A stretch of DNA of 64,000 bases from Streptomyces sclerotialus (GTDB lineage Bacteria > Actinomycetota > Actinomycetes > Streptomycetales > Streptomycetaceae). Under the pieces are notes generated by a model, which had not been told where the DNA came from, ran no database searches, and saw only the letters and a program-made list of their open reading frames with translations. Within the stretch, counting starts at the first letter, position 1. Every line of letters starts with the position of its first letter. The translations under genes were made by a program, and so were the position numbers. The DNA lies in the NCBI GenBank assembly GCA_000719105.1, contig JODX01000001.1, forward strand, positions 248,001 through 312,000, written 5' to 3'. Shown here in pieces: positions 44,348-53,019 of the stretch.

Positions 44348-44683
44348 ATGCGCTGCGTCATCGCCCGCTTTCCCTTCGACCTCACCAAAGGTGAGGTGGA
44401 GCAGTCGATGGAGGGCATCAGGCCCGAGCCCTTCACCGGGTTGTCCGTGATCATCGGCCGCCGTACCTACCCCGTCATGCAGGTCGGGGAGGTGATCACC
44501 AAGCAGGACCGCCGCGACTTCACCACCGGCGAGATGCGCAGGGCGCTGATCCAGCTCGGTTTCACCTGCCGCGAGGCCCCGCCGACCGCGCCGGTGTACC
44601 GTTCCGCTCCCTGGCAGGCGACGGCAGCAGGGCCGGACTGGCCGGTCGCACAGCCGGACTGGCCGGTCGCACAGCCGGACTGA
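44348..44683 (+). CDS. Small conserved Streptomyces protein (SCO5918-like), with repeated tail
   Basis: The first 75 residues of this 111-residue protein (MRCVIARFPFDLTKGEVEQS...GRRTYPVMQVGEVITKQDRRDF) closely resemble a small family conserved in Streptomyces that I know as SCO5918-like. That family sits near cold-shock genes, and one is 0.9 kb upstream here. The function is unknown. The C-terminus is a 21-bp tandem repeat giving PDWPVAQ repeats, not usual for the family, so the last 20 residues are probably a recent expansion. GGAGG lies 5 bases before the ATG. Confidence 0.8.
   Translation: MRCVIARFPFDLTKGEVEQSMEGIRPEPFTGLSVIIGRRTYPVMQVGEVITKQDRRDFTTGEMRRALIQLGFTCREAPPTAPVYRSAPWQATAAGPDWPVAQPDWPVAQPD
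44632..44682 (+). repeat. 21-bp tandem repeat (2.4 copies) at the 3' end of a coding sequence
   Basis: The unit of 21 bases beginning GCCGGACTGG occurs at 44632-44652 and 44653-44673, followed by a partial copy to 44682 just before the stop. It encodes the heptad PDWPVAQ. Confidence 0.93.
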
Positions 44684-44854
44684 CACCCGGCGCTCACCCG
44701 CGGGGCAGGCCGCTCCACAACTCCCGGACCGGCCTGTCCGCCTCTCGCCCGTGCCGTTCGATGCCTGGGCGGTGCGGCACGTACGGGGGCTCCTGCGGCG
44801 GCGCGGGGCCGGGTGCCTGCGCCTGCGCCCTCGGCCGAGGGCCGCCGCAGCCGG

Positions 44855-45934
44855 TCACCGCCGCGGGTCCCACGGCACGGCGTGCCGCAGCACCCGCCTC
44901 CACATCGACGCGTACTGCCGCCACAGCGGTCCGGTCACGTACGGCACGCCGTACTTCTCGCAGAGCCGGCGCACCCGCGGGGCGATCTCGGCATAGCGGT
45001 TGCTGGGCAGGTCGGGGAAGAGGTGGTGCTCGATCTGGTGGCCGAGGTTTCCGCTCAGCACGCGGAGGAGGAAACCTCCCTCGAAGTCCGCAGAGCCCTG
45101 GATCTGCCGCAGATACCACTGGCCGCGGCTCTCGTCCTCTATCTCCTCCTCGGTGAAGGTACGCACGTCCCCGGGGAAGTGGCCGCAGAAGATGACGGTG
45201 TGCGCCCAGACGTTGCGCAGCCCGTTCGCGGTGACGTTGCCGAGCAGGCAGGGCAGGGCGGAAGGGCCGGCGAGGAGCGGGAAGAGGACGTAGTCCTTGG
45301 CGCACTGGCGCACCGCCTTCCGGGCCAGGCGCGTGATCTCGCCGAGGAAGGCACGCACGCTCTTGCGGCCGTCGGCGACCGCGTCCGCTTCCAGGTCGTA
45401 CAGGGCGATGCCCCACTCGAAGACAGGGGCGAGCAGGGCGGCGTACAGCGGCTGCAGCAGATGGACCGGGTACCAGGGCTGCTCGGGGCTCATGCGCAGG
45501 ATCGTGTAACCGAGGTCGCGGTCGCGTCCGACGACGTTGGTGTACGTGTGGTGCAGGTGGTTGTGGGTGTGCTTCCAGGCGTCGGCGGGAGTGAGGAAAT
45601 CGAACTCCCAGGTGGTCGAGTGGATCGCCGGATCGCCCATCCAGTCCCACTGGCCGTGCAGGATGTTGTGGCCCAGCTCCATGTTCTCCAGGGTCTTGGC
45701 GACAGTGAGCATCGCCGTGCCCGCACACCACGCGGGCGGCAGCAGCGAGACGGCGAGCGCGAGGCGTCCGCCCGCCTCCAGGCCGCGCTGCACGGCGATC
45801 ACCGTACGGATGTAACGGGCGTCCTCGTCGCCGCGCGTGGCGACGATCTCGGCGCGGATGCGGTCGAGTGCGGCGCCGAACTCCTCGGTGCGGGCGGGGG
45901 AGAGGGGCGGGAGGGCCGCGGGGGTCGAGGTCAT
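44855..45934 (-). CDS. Membrane fatty acid desaturase
   Basis: This 359-residue di-iron desaturase has three His boxes: HNILHG near residue 90, HNHLHH near 125 and HQIEHH near 304. Hydrophobic stretches lie between them. It introduces double bonds into acyl chains (stearoyl/palmitoyl-CoA or phospholipids) in the membrane and needs reduced iron-sulphur electrons. The gene for a ferredoxin-containing oxidoreductase lies 40 bases upstream on the same strand, like the DesA3-Rv3230c pair of mycobacteria. The combination may raise membrane fluidity; the nearby cold-shock gene is suggestive but not evidence of shared control. Confidence 0.93.
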   Translation of the reverse strand: MTSTPAALPPLSPARTEEFGAALDRIRAEIVATRGDEDARYIRTVIAVQRGLEAGGRLALAVSLLPPAWCAGTAMLTVAKTLENMELGHNILHGQWDWMGDPAIHSTTWEFDFLTPADAWKHTHNHLHHTYTNVVGRDRDLGYTILRMSPEQPWYPVHLLQPLYAALLAPVFEWGIALYDLEADAVADGRKSVRAFLGEITRLARKAVRQCAKDYVLFPLLAGPSALPCLLGNVTANGLRNVWAHTVIFCGHFPGDVRTFTEEEIEDESRGQWYLRQIQGSADFEGGFLLRVLSGNLGHQIEHHLFPDLPSNRYAEIAPRVRRLCEKYGVPYVTGPLWRQYASMWRRVLRHAVPWDPRR

Positions 45935-45974
45935 GGGGGCTCCTTGGGACGATCGGCACCGGTGGGCGCCGGGT

Positions 45975-47111
45975 TCACAGGTCGAGGGTGAGCGGGCCCG
46001 CGGCTCCGTTGACGCAGGTCTGGATCAACTCGCCGGTCCGGCCGTGCACTTCACCGGTGCGCAGGTCCCGTACGCGGCCGTGGAGCAGCGGGGCAAGGCA
46101 CCCGAAGCAGATGCCCCGGCGGCAGCCGTACGGCAGCACGGCACCGGCGGCCTCGCCGGTGTGCAGCAGGGGTACACCCGCCGCCGACTCGGCCTCGACA
46201 CCGCTGCGTTCGAACCGCACCCGCCCGCCGCCGATGGCGGCCCCGGGCGGGGCGAAGGGCCCGAGCCGGAAGCGCTCCACGTGCAGGCGCCGGGTCGCAC
46301 CGGCCGCGTCCCAGCGAGCCCGGAGCGCGTCGAGCAGCCCGGCGGGACCGCAGGCCCAGGTCTCCCGGGCCTGCCAGTCGGGGCACAGCAGGCCGACCTG
46401 CTCCGCGGTGAGCCGGCCGACGGAGCGCGTGTAGTGCAGGCGGAGGCGCAGCCATGGCGCTCGGTCCGCCAGCTCGGTCAGTTCGGCGCGGAAGAGGCAG
46501 TCGCCGGGACCGGGGGCGCTGTGCAGGAGGAGGACGTCGGTCCGAGCCGGAGGCGGGCGGTGGGCGAGCGTGCGCAGCATTCCCAGCACCGGGGTGATAC
46601 CGCTGCCGGCCGTCACCATCAGCATCCGGGCGGGCGGCGGCTCGGGCAGGACGAACTCCCCCTGCGCGGGCCCGAGCCGGAGCACCGTCCCCGGGGCCGT
46701 GCGGCGCACCAGGTGCGGGGAGACCGTGCCCCGGGGATCCTCCATGACGGTGACGGTCAGCTCCCGGCCCCTTCCGCCGTCCTGCGGCGGGGAGGTCAGC
46801 GAATACGTGCGCCAGTGCCGTACGCCATCCAGTTCGACCCCCACCGGCAGGTACTGGCCGGCACGGTGGCCCGACCAGCCGCGCCCCGGCCGGATCACCA
46901 GCGTGGCGGCACGCGGCCCCTCGGGATGTACGGCCGTCACACGGCCCGCGGGATGCCGTGCGGACAACAGCGGGTCGACCAGACCGAGGTAGTCGTCAGG
47001 GGTGAGCGGGCTCGTCAGCCGGCCGGCGGCGGCCAGCAGGGCGCGGCGGATCGGACCGGCGATCCGCCCGTTGATCGGGCCGGCCGGCGTCTGCGGCAGG
47101 GAGACGGGCAT
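45975..47111 (-). CDS. Ferredoxin-NADP reductase with C-terminal 2Fe-2S domain (desaturase partner)
   Basis: This 378-residue oxidoreductase has an FAD-binding barrel (about 60-150: HRAGQYLPVGVELDGVRHWRTYSLTSPP contains the RxYS-type FAD motif), an NAD(P) domain (about 160-285: MLMVTAGSGITPVLGMLR; WACGPAGLLDALR) and a plant-type 2Fe-2S domain with C330, C335, C338 and C366 (GCRRGICFGC and QTC). ATG 47111 has GGGGGAAG 8 bases upstream and is preferred over ATG 47159. It supplies electrons to the desaturase encoded next in the same direction. Confidence 0.93.
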   Translation of the reverse strand: MPVSLPQTPAGPINGRIAGPIRRALLAAAGRLTSPLTPDDYLGLVDPLLSARHPAGRVTAVHPEGPRAATLVIRPGRGWSGHRAGQYLPVGVELDGVRHWRTYSLTSPPQDGGRGRELTVTVMEDPRGTVSPHLVRRTAPGTVLRLGPAQGEFVLPEPPPARMLMVTAGSGITPVLGMLRTLAHRPPPARTDVLLLHSAPGPGDCLFRAELTELADRAPWLRLRLHYTRSVGRLTAEQVGLLCPDWQARETWACGPAGLLDALRARWDAAGATRRLHVERFRLGPFAPPGAAIGGGRVRFERSGVEAESAAGVPLLHTGEAAGAVLPYGCRRGICFGCLAPLLHGRVRDLRTGEVHGRTGELIQTCVNGAAGPLTLDL

Positions 47112-47715
47112 GTACGGTCTTCCCCCTTGGTACGGGACGGGCAGCAGCGGAACCGGCATGTGCACTCCTGTGCACGCCGGCCCACGGGACGGACGGCCGA
47201 CGGCCGGCACGGGCGCGGCGCGTACGGGGCCACCGTGATGCCAGTTCGCGGATGTCGCGGATATGGGGCGCTGACGGTTCCCGGCGCCATGGGTACGCGG
47301 GCATCGGCGATCAGCCGGAAGGGCCCACGGACACGGCACGTCCACGGCTCCCCTTCCCGGGTTCGGGGGAAGGGGGCTCAAGGCCAGAGAAGCACGACCG
47401 TCCGCCACGCGGAGGTACGCCGGTCCTCTTCGCGCCATCCCTCCCGGCCCTCCCACCTCCCCTCATCCGGCAACGGCACATCGGCCGGCGGCGCACACCG
47501 GTCCGAGCTGGGCGGACCCCGGTACGCCGTGCCTCCGCGCGGTCCGCCACATGACCGGATCCCCGGGACTCCGTGCCAGGGCGATCACCAGGTGGTACCT
47601 CTTCGCCCGCTCGGACCGGGCCGGGCAGAACTCCGACCCGAGCGCTCACGCGTTGTCGGCGTCCTCGGGCGCGGTCACGAAGGTCACGCTTCCCCGGCAT
47701 ACGCGAGTGCGGTGG
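47112..47715. other. 604-bp intergenic region, no gene supported
   Basis: Several frames are open but none has a ribosome site, third-position bias or recognisable family. The region separates the desaturase/reductase operon from the GNAT gene and must hold the reductase promoter. Confidence 0.6.
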
Positions 47716-48219
47716 TCAGTGAGGCGCGAAGAGCCGGCGCCTGTAGCGCACCCCGGGGCGCCCGCCGATGCTCATGTGCTCCACGGCAGTGAACCCATTG
47801 CGCTCCAGCACGGTCATGGAGGCCATGTTGTCGTGGGTGGTGACGGCAGTGAGCGCGGAGAGCCGGTACGCCGTGGCGGCCAGCCGGCAGACCTCGCCCA
47901 CCGCGGCCGTCGCCATGCCCCGGCCCGCCACGCGCTCGCCGATCCGGTAGCCGAGCTCGGCGCCCCCGTCCTCGACGTCCACCAGGTTGACGCGGCCGAT
48001 CAGCTCACCGTCCTCGTCCAGGACGACATGGAAGTGGCACGCACCGGCCTCCTGCTCGGCGAGCAGGGCACGATGACGGGCGGTGAACTCGGCGAAGTAC
48101 GCGTCCCCGCGGTCCGGTATCGACCGAGTGAAGTACTCCCGGTTGTCGCGCTCGAAGGCCAGCAGGGCATCCGCGTGGCCGGTCCGGAGCCGCTCCAGCC
48201 TCAGCATGCCCGGGAGCAT
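47716..48219 (-). CDS. GNAT family N-acetyltransferase (RimJ/RimL-like)
   Basis: The 167-residue acetyltransferase has the RimJ/L-type pattern: LRLERLRTGHADALLAFERDNREYF at the start, then GRVNLVDVEDGGAELGYRIGERVAGRGMATAAV, including the acetyl-CoA loop VAGRGMATAA, and MTVLERNGFTAVEH at the end. It may acetylate a protein N-terminus, an amino acid or a drug. ATG 48219 or ATG 48207 could be the start; neither has a good ribosome site. That fits control by the leader peptide gene found 79 bases upstream. Confidence 0.85.
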   Translation of the reverse strand: MLPGMLRLERLRTGHADALLAFERDNREYFTRSIPDRGDAYFAEFTARHRALLAEQEAGACHFHVVLDEDGELIGRVNLVDVEDGGAELGYRIGERVAGRGMATAAVGEVCRLAATAYRLSALTAVTTHDNMASMTVLERNGFTAVEHMSIGGRPGVRYRRRLFAPH

Positions 48220-48297
48220 ACGCGCCGATGATCACACCCGACAGGGGTCCGGGTGGCTACAGGGCGTCGGACGGGGGCACGATGCGGACGATGATGA

Positions 48298-48336
48298 TCA
48301 GCGGGTCACGTGGTGCCACCAGGAAGAGGTGGTCAT
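48298..48336 (-). promoter_or_regulatory. Probable Trp/His leader peptide (MTTSSWWHHVTR) upstream of GNAT gene
   Basis: The 12-codon frame on the minus strand reads M-T-T-S-S-W-W-H-H-V-T-R and has GGGAG 5 bases before its ATG. Two adjacent Trp and two His codons in so short a peptide are typical of attenuator leaders. Downstream, CACCCG and CGGGTG (hairpin 48235-48255) can pair, and the Trp-codon stretch GGTGGC can alternatively pair with GCCACC at 48252-48257. The GNAT start follows at 48219. Confidence 0.55.
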
Positions 48337-48543
48337 GGCTACTCCCATGGGCGCGATGCTGATCGCACGCGTCAGCCTGTCGAGCACGAGTGCCTCCTCA
48401 CCGCTCGAACGAGTGAGGGAGGGGGGATTCGGTTACCCGGCCGGCCGTCACCTCGGCCGGTCCGAAATGTTGCAGCGGGATGAAAACCCGCCCCGCCCGC
48501 GTTGGTGCCTTCCGGCAGAGCAGCAGATGAGAGGGGCACCCGC

Positions 48544-51500
48544 GTGGCAGCGCAGCAGGGGGACGAGCACTGTAAAAGCGGGGCGGGGACGGAGAGGGGG
48601 ACGGAGACAGCCCCTGGCTGGGCCCGTCGCCTCGCCGCCTACGCCTGGCGCCGCCCCAAGGACGTCGTCCTCGCCCTCGGTGCCTCCCTCGGCGGAATGG
48701 CCGTCATGGCCCTCGTGCCGCTCATCACCAAGGTGATCATCGATGACGTGATCGGGAGCGGCACCCGGGAGATGGCCACCTGGGCCGGCCTCCTCATCGG
48801 CGCCGCCGTCCTCGTCTACGCCCTCACCTTCGTCCGCCGCTACTACGGCGGACGCCTCGCCCTCGACGTCCAGCACGACCTGCGCACCGACATGTACGAG
48901 GCGGTCACCCGGCTCGACGGGCGGCGGCAGGACGAGCTGTCCACCGGGCAGGTCGTCGGGCGGGCCACCAGCGATCTCCAGCTGATCCAGAGTCTCCTCT
49001 TCATGCTGCCGATGACCATCGGGAACATCGCCCTTTTCCTGATCTCCCTCGTGGTCATGGCGTGGCTGTCGCCGCCGCTCACCCTCGTGGCGCTCGCCGT
49101 CGCGCCCGCCATCTGGTGGATCGCCCGGCGCAGCCGGTCCCGGCTGCACCCTTCCACCTGGTACGCCCAGGCCCAGGCCGCCGCCGTCGCGGGCGTGGTC
49201 GACGGCGCCGTCGGCGGCGTACGCGTGGTCAAGGGGTTCGGGCAGGAGGAGCAGGAGACCGGGAAGCTGCGGGAGGTCGGGCGCAGGCTCTTCGCCGGGC
49301 GGCTGCGGACCATCCGGCTGAACAGCAGGTACACGCCTGCTCTCCAGGCCGTACCCGCGCTCGGACAGGTCGCCATGCTCGCGCTCGGCGGATGGCTCGC
49401 CGTACGCGGGAACATCACGCTCGGTACCTTCGTGGCCTTCTCCAGCTACCTCGCCCAGCTGGTCTCGCCCGTGCGGATGCTCGCCATGGTGCTCACCGTC
49501 GGGCAGCAGGCGCGTGCCGGTACCGAGCGGGTGCTGGAGCTGATCGACACCCGGCCGAGCCTCGCCGACGGCAGCAAGGTGCTGCCCGCCGACGCGCCCG
49601 CCACCGTCGAGTTCGACGACGTGTCGTTCGGGTACGACGCCGGTCAGCCGCCCGTGCTCGACGGGCTCTCCTTCGAGATCCGGGCCGGTGAGACCCTCGC
49701 CGTCGTCGGTGCCTCCGGGTCCGGCAAGTCCACGGTGTCGCTGCTCCTGCCGCGCTTCTACGACGTCACGCGCGGTGCCGTGCTCGTCGGCGGGCACGAC
49801 GTGCGCGAGCTGACCCTCGACTCGCTGCGCGCCGCGATCGGGCTGGTGCCCGAGGATTCCTTCCTCTTCTCCGACACCGTGCGCGCCAACATCGCGTACG
49901 GGCGGCCCGACGCCACCGACGAGCAGGTCGAGGCCGCCGCGCGCGCCGCCCAGGCGGATCGTTTCATCGCCGAGCTGCCCGAGGGGTACGACACCAAGGT
50001 CGGCGAGCACGGGCTCACCCTCTCCGGCGGCCAGCGGCAGCGCGTCGCCCTCGCACGGGCGATCCTCGCCGATCCCCGGCTGCTCGTCCTCGACGACGCC
50101 ACCTCCGCCGTGGACGCCCGGGTCGAGCACGAGATCCACGAGGCGCTCAAGCAGGTCATGGAGGGGCGTACGACGCTGCTGATCGCGCATCGGCGGTCCA
50201 CCCTCAACCTCGCCGACCGCATCGCCGTCCTCGACGGCGGCCGGCTCGCCGACATCGGCACCCATGAGGAGCTCGAGCAGCGGTCCGCCCTCTACCGGCG
50301 GCTGCTCACCGACCCCGACGAGCTCGGCGGGGTCTCGCCCGGGCATGTCCAGCCCGCCTCTCCGGCCGAGGACACCTCCATGGGGGTCCCCCCGCTCGAG
50401 CCTTATCGAGAGTGGGGGAGCGATGAGCTGGACGCCGAGTTCGACGCCGAGCGGGGGATCACCCCGCGGCTGTGGACCGGGGACCGCGAACCCCGCGACA
50501 CCGCGCTCTCCGGCACGCCCGCCACCCCGCAGCTCCTCGCCCAGGTCGAGGCGCTGCCCCCGGCCACCGACACTCCGGACATCGACGAGACGCGGGCCGT
50601 CCTGCCCGAACCCGAGGGCGCCGGGGCGTACGGGCTGCGGCGGCTGCTCGCGGGCTTCGGCGCGCCCCTCCTCCTCAGCCTGCTGCTCGTCGCCGTCGAC
50701 GCCGGCATGGGGCTGCTGCTCCCCGTGCTGATCCGGCACGGCATCGACCAGGGCGTCAGCGAGATGGCCCTCGGCGCCGTGTGGACCGCCTCCGGGCTGG
50801 CGCTGATCGCCGTGATCGCGCAGTGGGCCGCGCAGACCGGTGAGATCCGGAAGACCGGACGGACGGGCGAGCGGGTGCTGTACTCGCTGCGGCTCAAGAT
50901 CTTCGCCCAGCTCCAGCGGCTCGGGCTCGACTACTACGAGCGGGAGCTGACCGGGCGGATCATGACCCGGATGACCACCGATGTGGACGCGCTCTCGACG
51001 TTCCTGCAGACCGGGCTGGTCACCGCGTTCGTCTCCGTCGTCACCTTCCTCGGGATCATGGTCGCGCTGCTCGTGATCGACGTCGAGCTCGCGCTGGTCG
51101 TCTTCGCGACGCTGCCGCCGCTGGTCGTCGGCACGTTCTTCTTCCGCCGGGCGAGTGTGAAGGCGTACGAACTCGCCCGTGAGCGCGTGTCCGGCGTCAA
51201 CGCCGACCTCCAGGAGTCGGTCGCCGGACTGCGGATCCTTCAGGCGTTCCGGCGGGAGCGCGACGGCGCGGTGCGGTTCGCCGCGGGCAGCGACAGCTAC
51301 CGCCGGGCCCGTATCCGCGGGCAGTGGCTGATCTCCGTCTACTTCCCGTTCGTGCAGCTGCTGTCGTCCGTGGCCGCGGCGGCCGTGCTGATCGTGGGCG
51401 CGGGACGCGTCGACGCCGGGACGCTGACGACCGGCGCGCTGGTCGCCTATCTGCTCTACATCGATCTGTTCTTCGCGCCCGTGCAGCAGCTCTCGCAGGT

Positions 51501-52356
51501 CTTCGACGGATATCAGCAGGCAACGGTCTCGCTCGGCCGCATCCAGGAGCTGCTGCGGGAGCCCACGTCGACCGGGGAGGCCGCGAAGCCGCTCCCGGTG
51601 CCGTCCCTGCGCGGCGACATCGCCTTCGAGGACGTCCACTTCGCGTACGGCGCTGAGGAGGAGGCGCTCAGCGGGGTGAACCTCACCATCCCGGCCGGGC
51701 AGACCGTCGCCTTCGTCGGCGAGACCGGTGCCGGGAAGTCGACGGTCGTGAAGCTGGTCGCCCGCTTCTACGACCCGACGGGCGGCCGGATCACCGCCGA
51801 CGGCACGGACCTGCGCGAGCTCGACCTCACCTCGTACCGCCACCGGCTCGGGGTCGTCCCGCAGGAGGCGTACCTGTTCCCGGGCACGGTGCGGGACGCC
51901 ATCGCCTACGGGCGGCCCGACGCCACCGACGCCGAGGTGGAGGCCGCGGCCCGGGCCGTCGGCGCGCACGACATGATCGCCACGCTGGACGGCGGCTATC
52001 TGCACGAGGTCGCCGAGCGCGGGCGCAACCTGTCCGCCGGGCAGCGCCAGCTCATCGCGCTGGCCCGTGCCGAGCTCGTCGACCCCGACGTCCTGCTCCT
52101 CGACGAGGCCACCGCCGCCCTCGACCTCGCCACCGAGGCCCAGGTCAACCAGGCCACCGAGCGTCTCGCCGGCCGCCGCACCACGCTGGTCGTCGCCCAC
52201 CGGCTGACGACGGCCGCCCGCGCGGACCGGGTCGTCGTCATGGACCACGGACGGGTCGCGGAGGACGGCACGCACGACGAGCTGCTGCGGCGCGGCGGAC
52301 GGTACGCGCAGCTCTGGCGGACGTTCGTGGGAGAGGCGGTCACGACGTCGGGCTGA
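48544..52356 (+). CDS. Fused ABC exporter with two membrane-ATPase halves
   Basis: This 1270-residue protein holds both halves of a type IV (heterodimer-like) ABC exporter. Half 1 has a membrane domain (about 25-320) and an ATPase with Walker A GASGSGKS (389-396), signature LSGGQ (493-497) and Walker B LVLDDATS, with Asp518 at the catalytic Glu position. A charged linker (about 605-680) follows, then half 2: membrane domain (about 690-985), Walker A GETGAGKS (1059-1066), signature LSAGQ (1163-1167) and [11 protein letters not shown] with Glu1188. So one ATP site is degenerate and one competent, as in bacterial heterodimers. GTG 48544 is chosen for GAGAGGGG upstream. Substrate is unknown; multidrug or lipid export is plausible. 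Confidence 0.95.
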   Translation: MAAQQGDEHCKSGAGTERGTETAPGWARRLAAYAWRRPKDVVLALGASLGGMAVMALVPLITKVIIDDVIGSGTREMATWAGLLIGAAVLVYALTFVRRYYGGRLALDVQHDLRTDMYEAVTRLDGRRQDELSTGQVVGRATSDLQLIQSLLFMLPMTIGNIALFLISLVVMAWLSPPLTLVALAVAPAIWWIARRSRSRLHPSTWYAQAQAAAVAGVVDGAVGGVRVVKGFGQEEQETGKLREVGRRLFAGRLRTIRLNSRYTPALQAVPALGQVAMLALGGWLAVRGNITLGTFVAFSSYLAQLVSPVRMLAMVLTVGQQARAGTERVLELIDTRPSLADGSKVLPADAPATVEFDDVSFGYDAGQPPVLDGLSFEIRAGETLAVVGASGSGKSTVSLLLPRFYDVTRGAVLVGGHDVRELTLDSLRAAIGLVPEDSFLFSDTVRANIAYGRPDATDEQVEAAARAAQADRFIAELPEGYDTKVGEHGLTLSGGQRQRVALARAILADPRLLVLDDATSAVDARVEHEIHEALKQVMEGRTTLLIAHRRSTLNLADRIAVLDGGRLADIGTHEELEQRSALYRRLLTDPDELGGVSPGHVQPASPAEDTSMGVPPLEPYREWGSDELDAEFDAERGITPRLWTGDREPRDTALSGTPATPQLLAQVEALPPATDTPDIDETRAVLPEPEGAGAYGLRRLLAGFGAPLLLSLLLVAVDAGMGLLLPVLIRHGIDQGVSEMALGAVWTASGLALIAVIAQWAAQTGEIRKTGRTGERVLYSLRLKIFAQLQRLGLDYYERELTGRIMTRMTTDVDALSTFLQTGLVTAFVSVVTFLGIMVALLVIDVELALVVFATLPPLVVGTFFFRRASVKAYELARERVSGVNADLQESVAGLRILQAFRRERDGAVRFAAGSDSYRRARIRGQWLISVYFPFVQLLSSVAAAAVLIVGAGRVDAGTLTTGALVAYLLYIDLFFAPVQQLSQVFDGYQQATVSLGRIQELLREPTSTGEAAKPLPVPSLRGDIAFEDVHFAYGAEEEALSGVNLTIPAGQTVAFVGETGAGKSTVVKLVARFYDPTGGRITADGTDLRELDLTSYRHRLGVVPQEAYLFPGTVRDAIAYGRPDATDAEVEAAARAVGAHDMIATLDGGYLHEVAERGRNLSAGQRQLIALARAELVDPDVLLLDEATAALDLATEAQVNQATERLAGRRTTLVVAHRLTTAARADRVVVMDHGRVAEDGTHDELLRRGGRYAQLWRTFVGEAVTTSG
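50376..50420. repeat. Palindromic interspersed repeat inside the ABC exporter linker
   Basis: The stretch contains GGGGGTCCCCCCGCTCGAG, then CCTTAT, then CGAGAGTGGGGGAG. Stem CTCGA/TCGAG (50395-50399 with 50406-50410) and the flanking C- and G-runs form a hairpin. It strongly resembles a palindrome repeated in many Streptomyces intergenic regions. Here it lies in frame within the coding sequence and encodes [14 protein letters not shown] (residues 613-626). Confidence 0.75.
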
Positions 52357-52449
52357 CACCGCGTGGGTGCCGCGCTCTCCGGCGCAACCATTCGGCCTCC
52401 CGCACGCGTCCGTACAGCAGTACGTTTCTGTGTGGTGGGAGGGACGGCA

Positions 52450-52860
52450 GTGAGCAGCAGTGGAGTGAGAGGCGCCCGTGGCGCGCTGCGCAGGCGCACG
52501 GCGCTCGCGATGGCCCTGCTCACCGCCTCCGGGCTGCTCGTGGTGGCGGGCCCGGCCGCCGACGCGGAGGCGGCCGGGCCCTGCCCGGGGCGCAAGGTCC
52601 GCACGCTCCCCTTCTCCACCGGATCCGTCCAGATCCACAAGCGCGGCGGCTACGTCTGCGCCGTCACCGTCGCCAAGAAGCAGGGCGTCCGGCAGTGGAT
52701 GTCCGTCAGTGTGCGGGCGCGCGGCGGCCGGCCGGTGGTGGACCGGGGCCGCTTCAAGTACCGCGCGGGCCCGGTGACCGTGCACGCCGGTAAGCGGTGC
52801 GTGTGGGTGGAGGGCGAGGTGGGGCGCGGGAGCGTCAGCTCGGGCTGGATCCTCTGCTGA
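52450..52860 (+). CDS. Small secreted protein of unknown function
   Basis: This 136-residue exported protein has a signal peptide (about 1-38: RRRTALAMALLTASGLLVVAGPAADAEA) and a mature part of about 95 residues with four cysteines (GPCPGRKV, GYVCAVTV, KRCVWVEG and a C-terminal WILC) and beta-strand character. Two disulphides are likely. GTG 52450 has GGGAGGG about 6 bases upstream. It lies downstream of the ABC exporter by about 95 bases. No family is recognised. Confidence 0.75.
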   Translation: MSSSGVRGARGALRRRTALAMALLTASGLLVVAGPAADAEAAGPCPGRKVRTLPFSTGSVQIHKRGGYVCAVTVAKKQGVRQWMSVSVRARGGRPVVDRGRFKYRAGPVTVHAGKRCVWVEGEVGRGSVSSGWILC

Positions 52861-52891
52861 ACGCCTGACGACCGCTGAACGCCTGACGACC
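52856..52891. repeat. 18-bp tandem duplication including a stop codon
   Basis: GCTGAACGCCTGACGACC occurs at 52856-52873 and again at 52874-52891. The first copy contains the TGA stop of the small secreted protein gene. Confidence 0.93.
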
Positions 52892-53019
52892 GATTCGGGT
52901 GAGCGCAGGGTTTTCCCCAAACCCGGCCGACACTGCTCCGGTTGGCGCCGCTCCCCCTGGTGTAGGCGCCGGTCGCTCCGCTAGGTTCCGGCGCACAGTT
53001 GTTTCACAGGGGAGAGTCC

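Noticed and set aside
47112..47715. Several 90-130-codon frames on both strands between the reductase and GNAT genes
   Set aside because: None has a ribosome site or coding bias; compositions are Arg/Gly/Pro-rich as expected for random GC-rich frames.
48448..52920. A 1490-codon open frame on the minus strand opposite the ABC exporter
   Set aside because: It is the antisense shadow of a highly GC-biased gene; composition is Arg/Gly/Asp-rich, with no recognisable motif, whereas the plus strand has perfect ABC transporter motifs.
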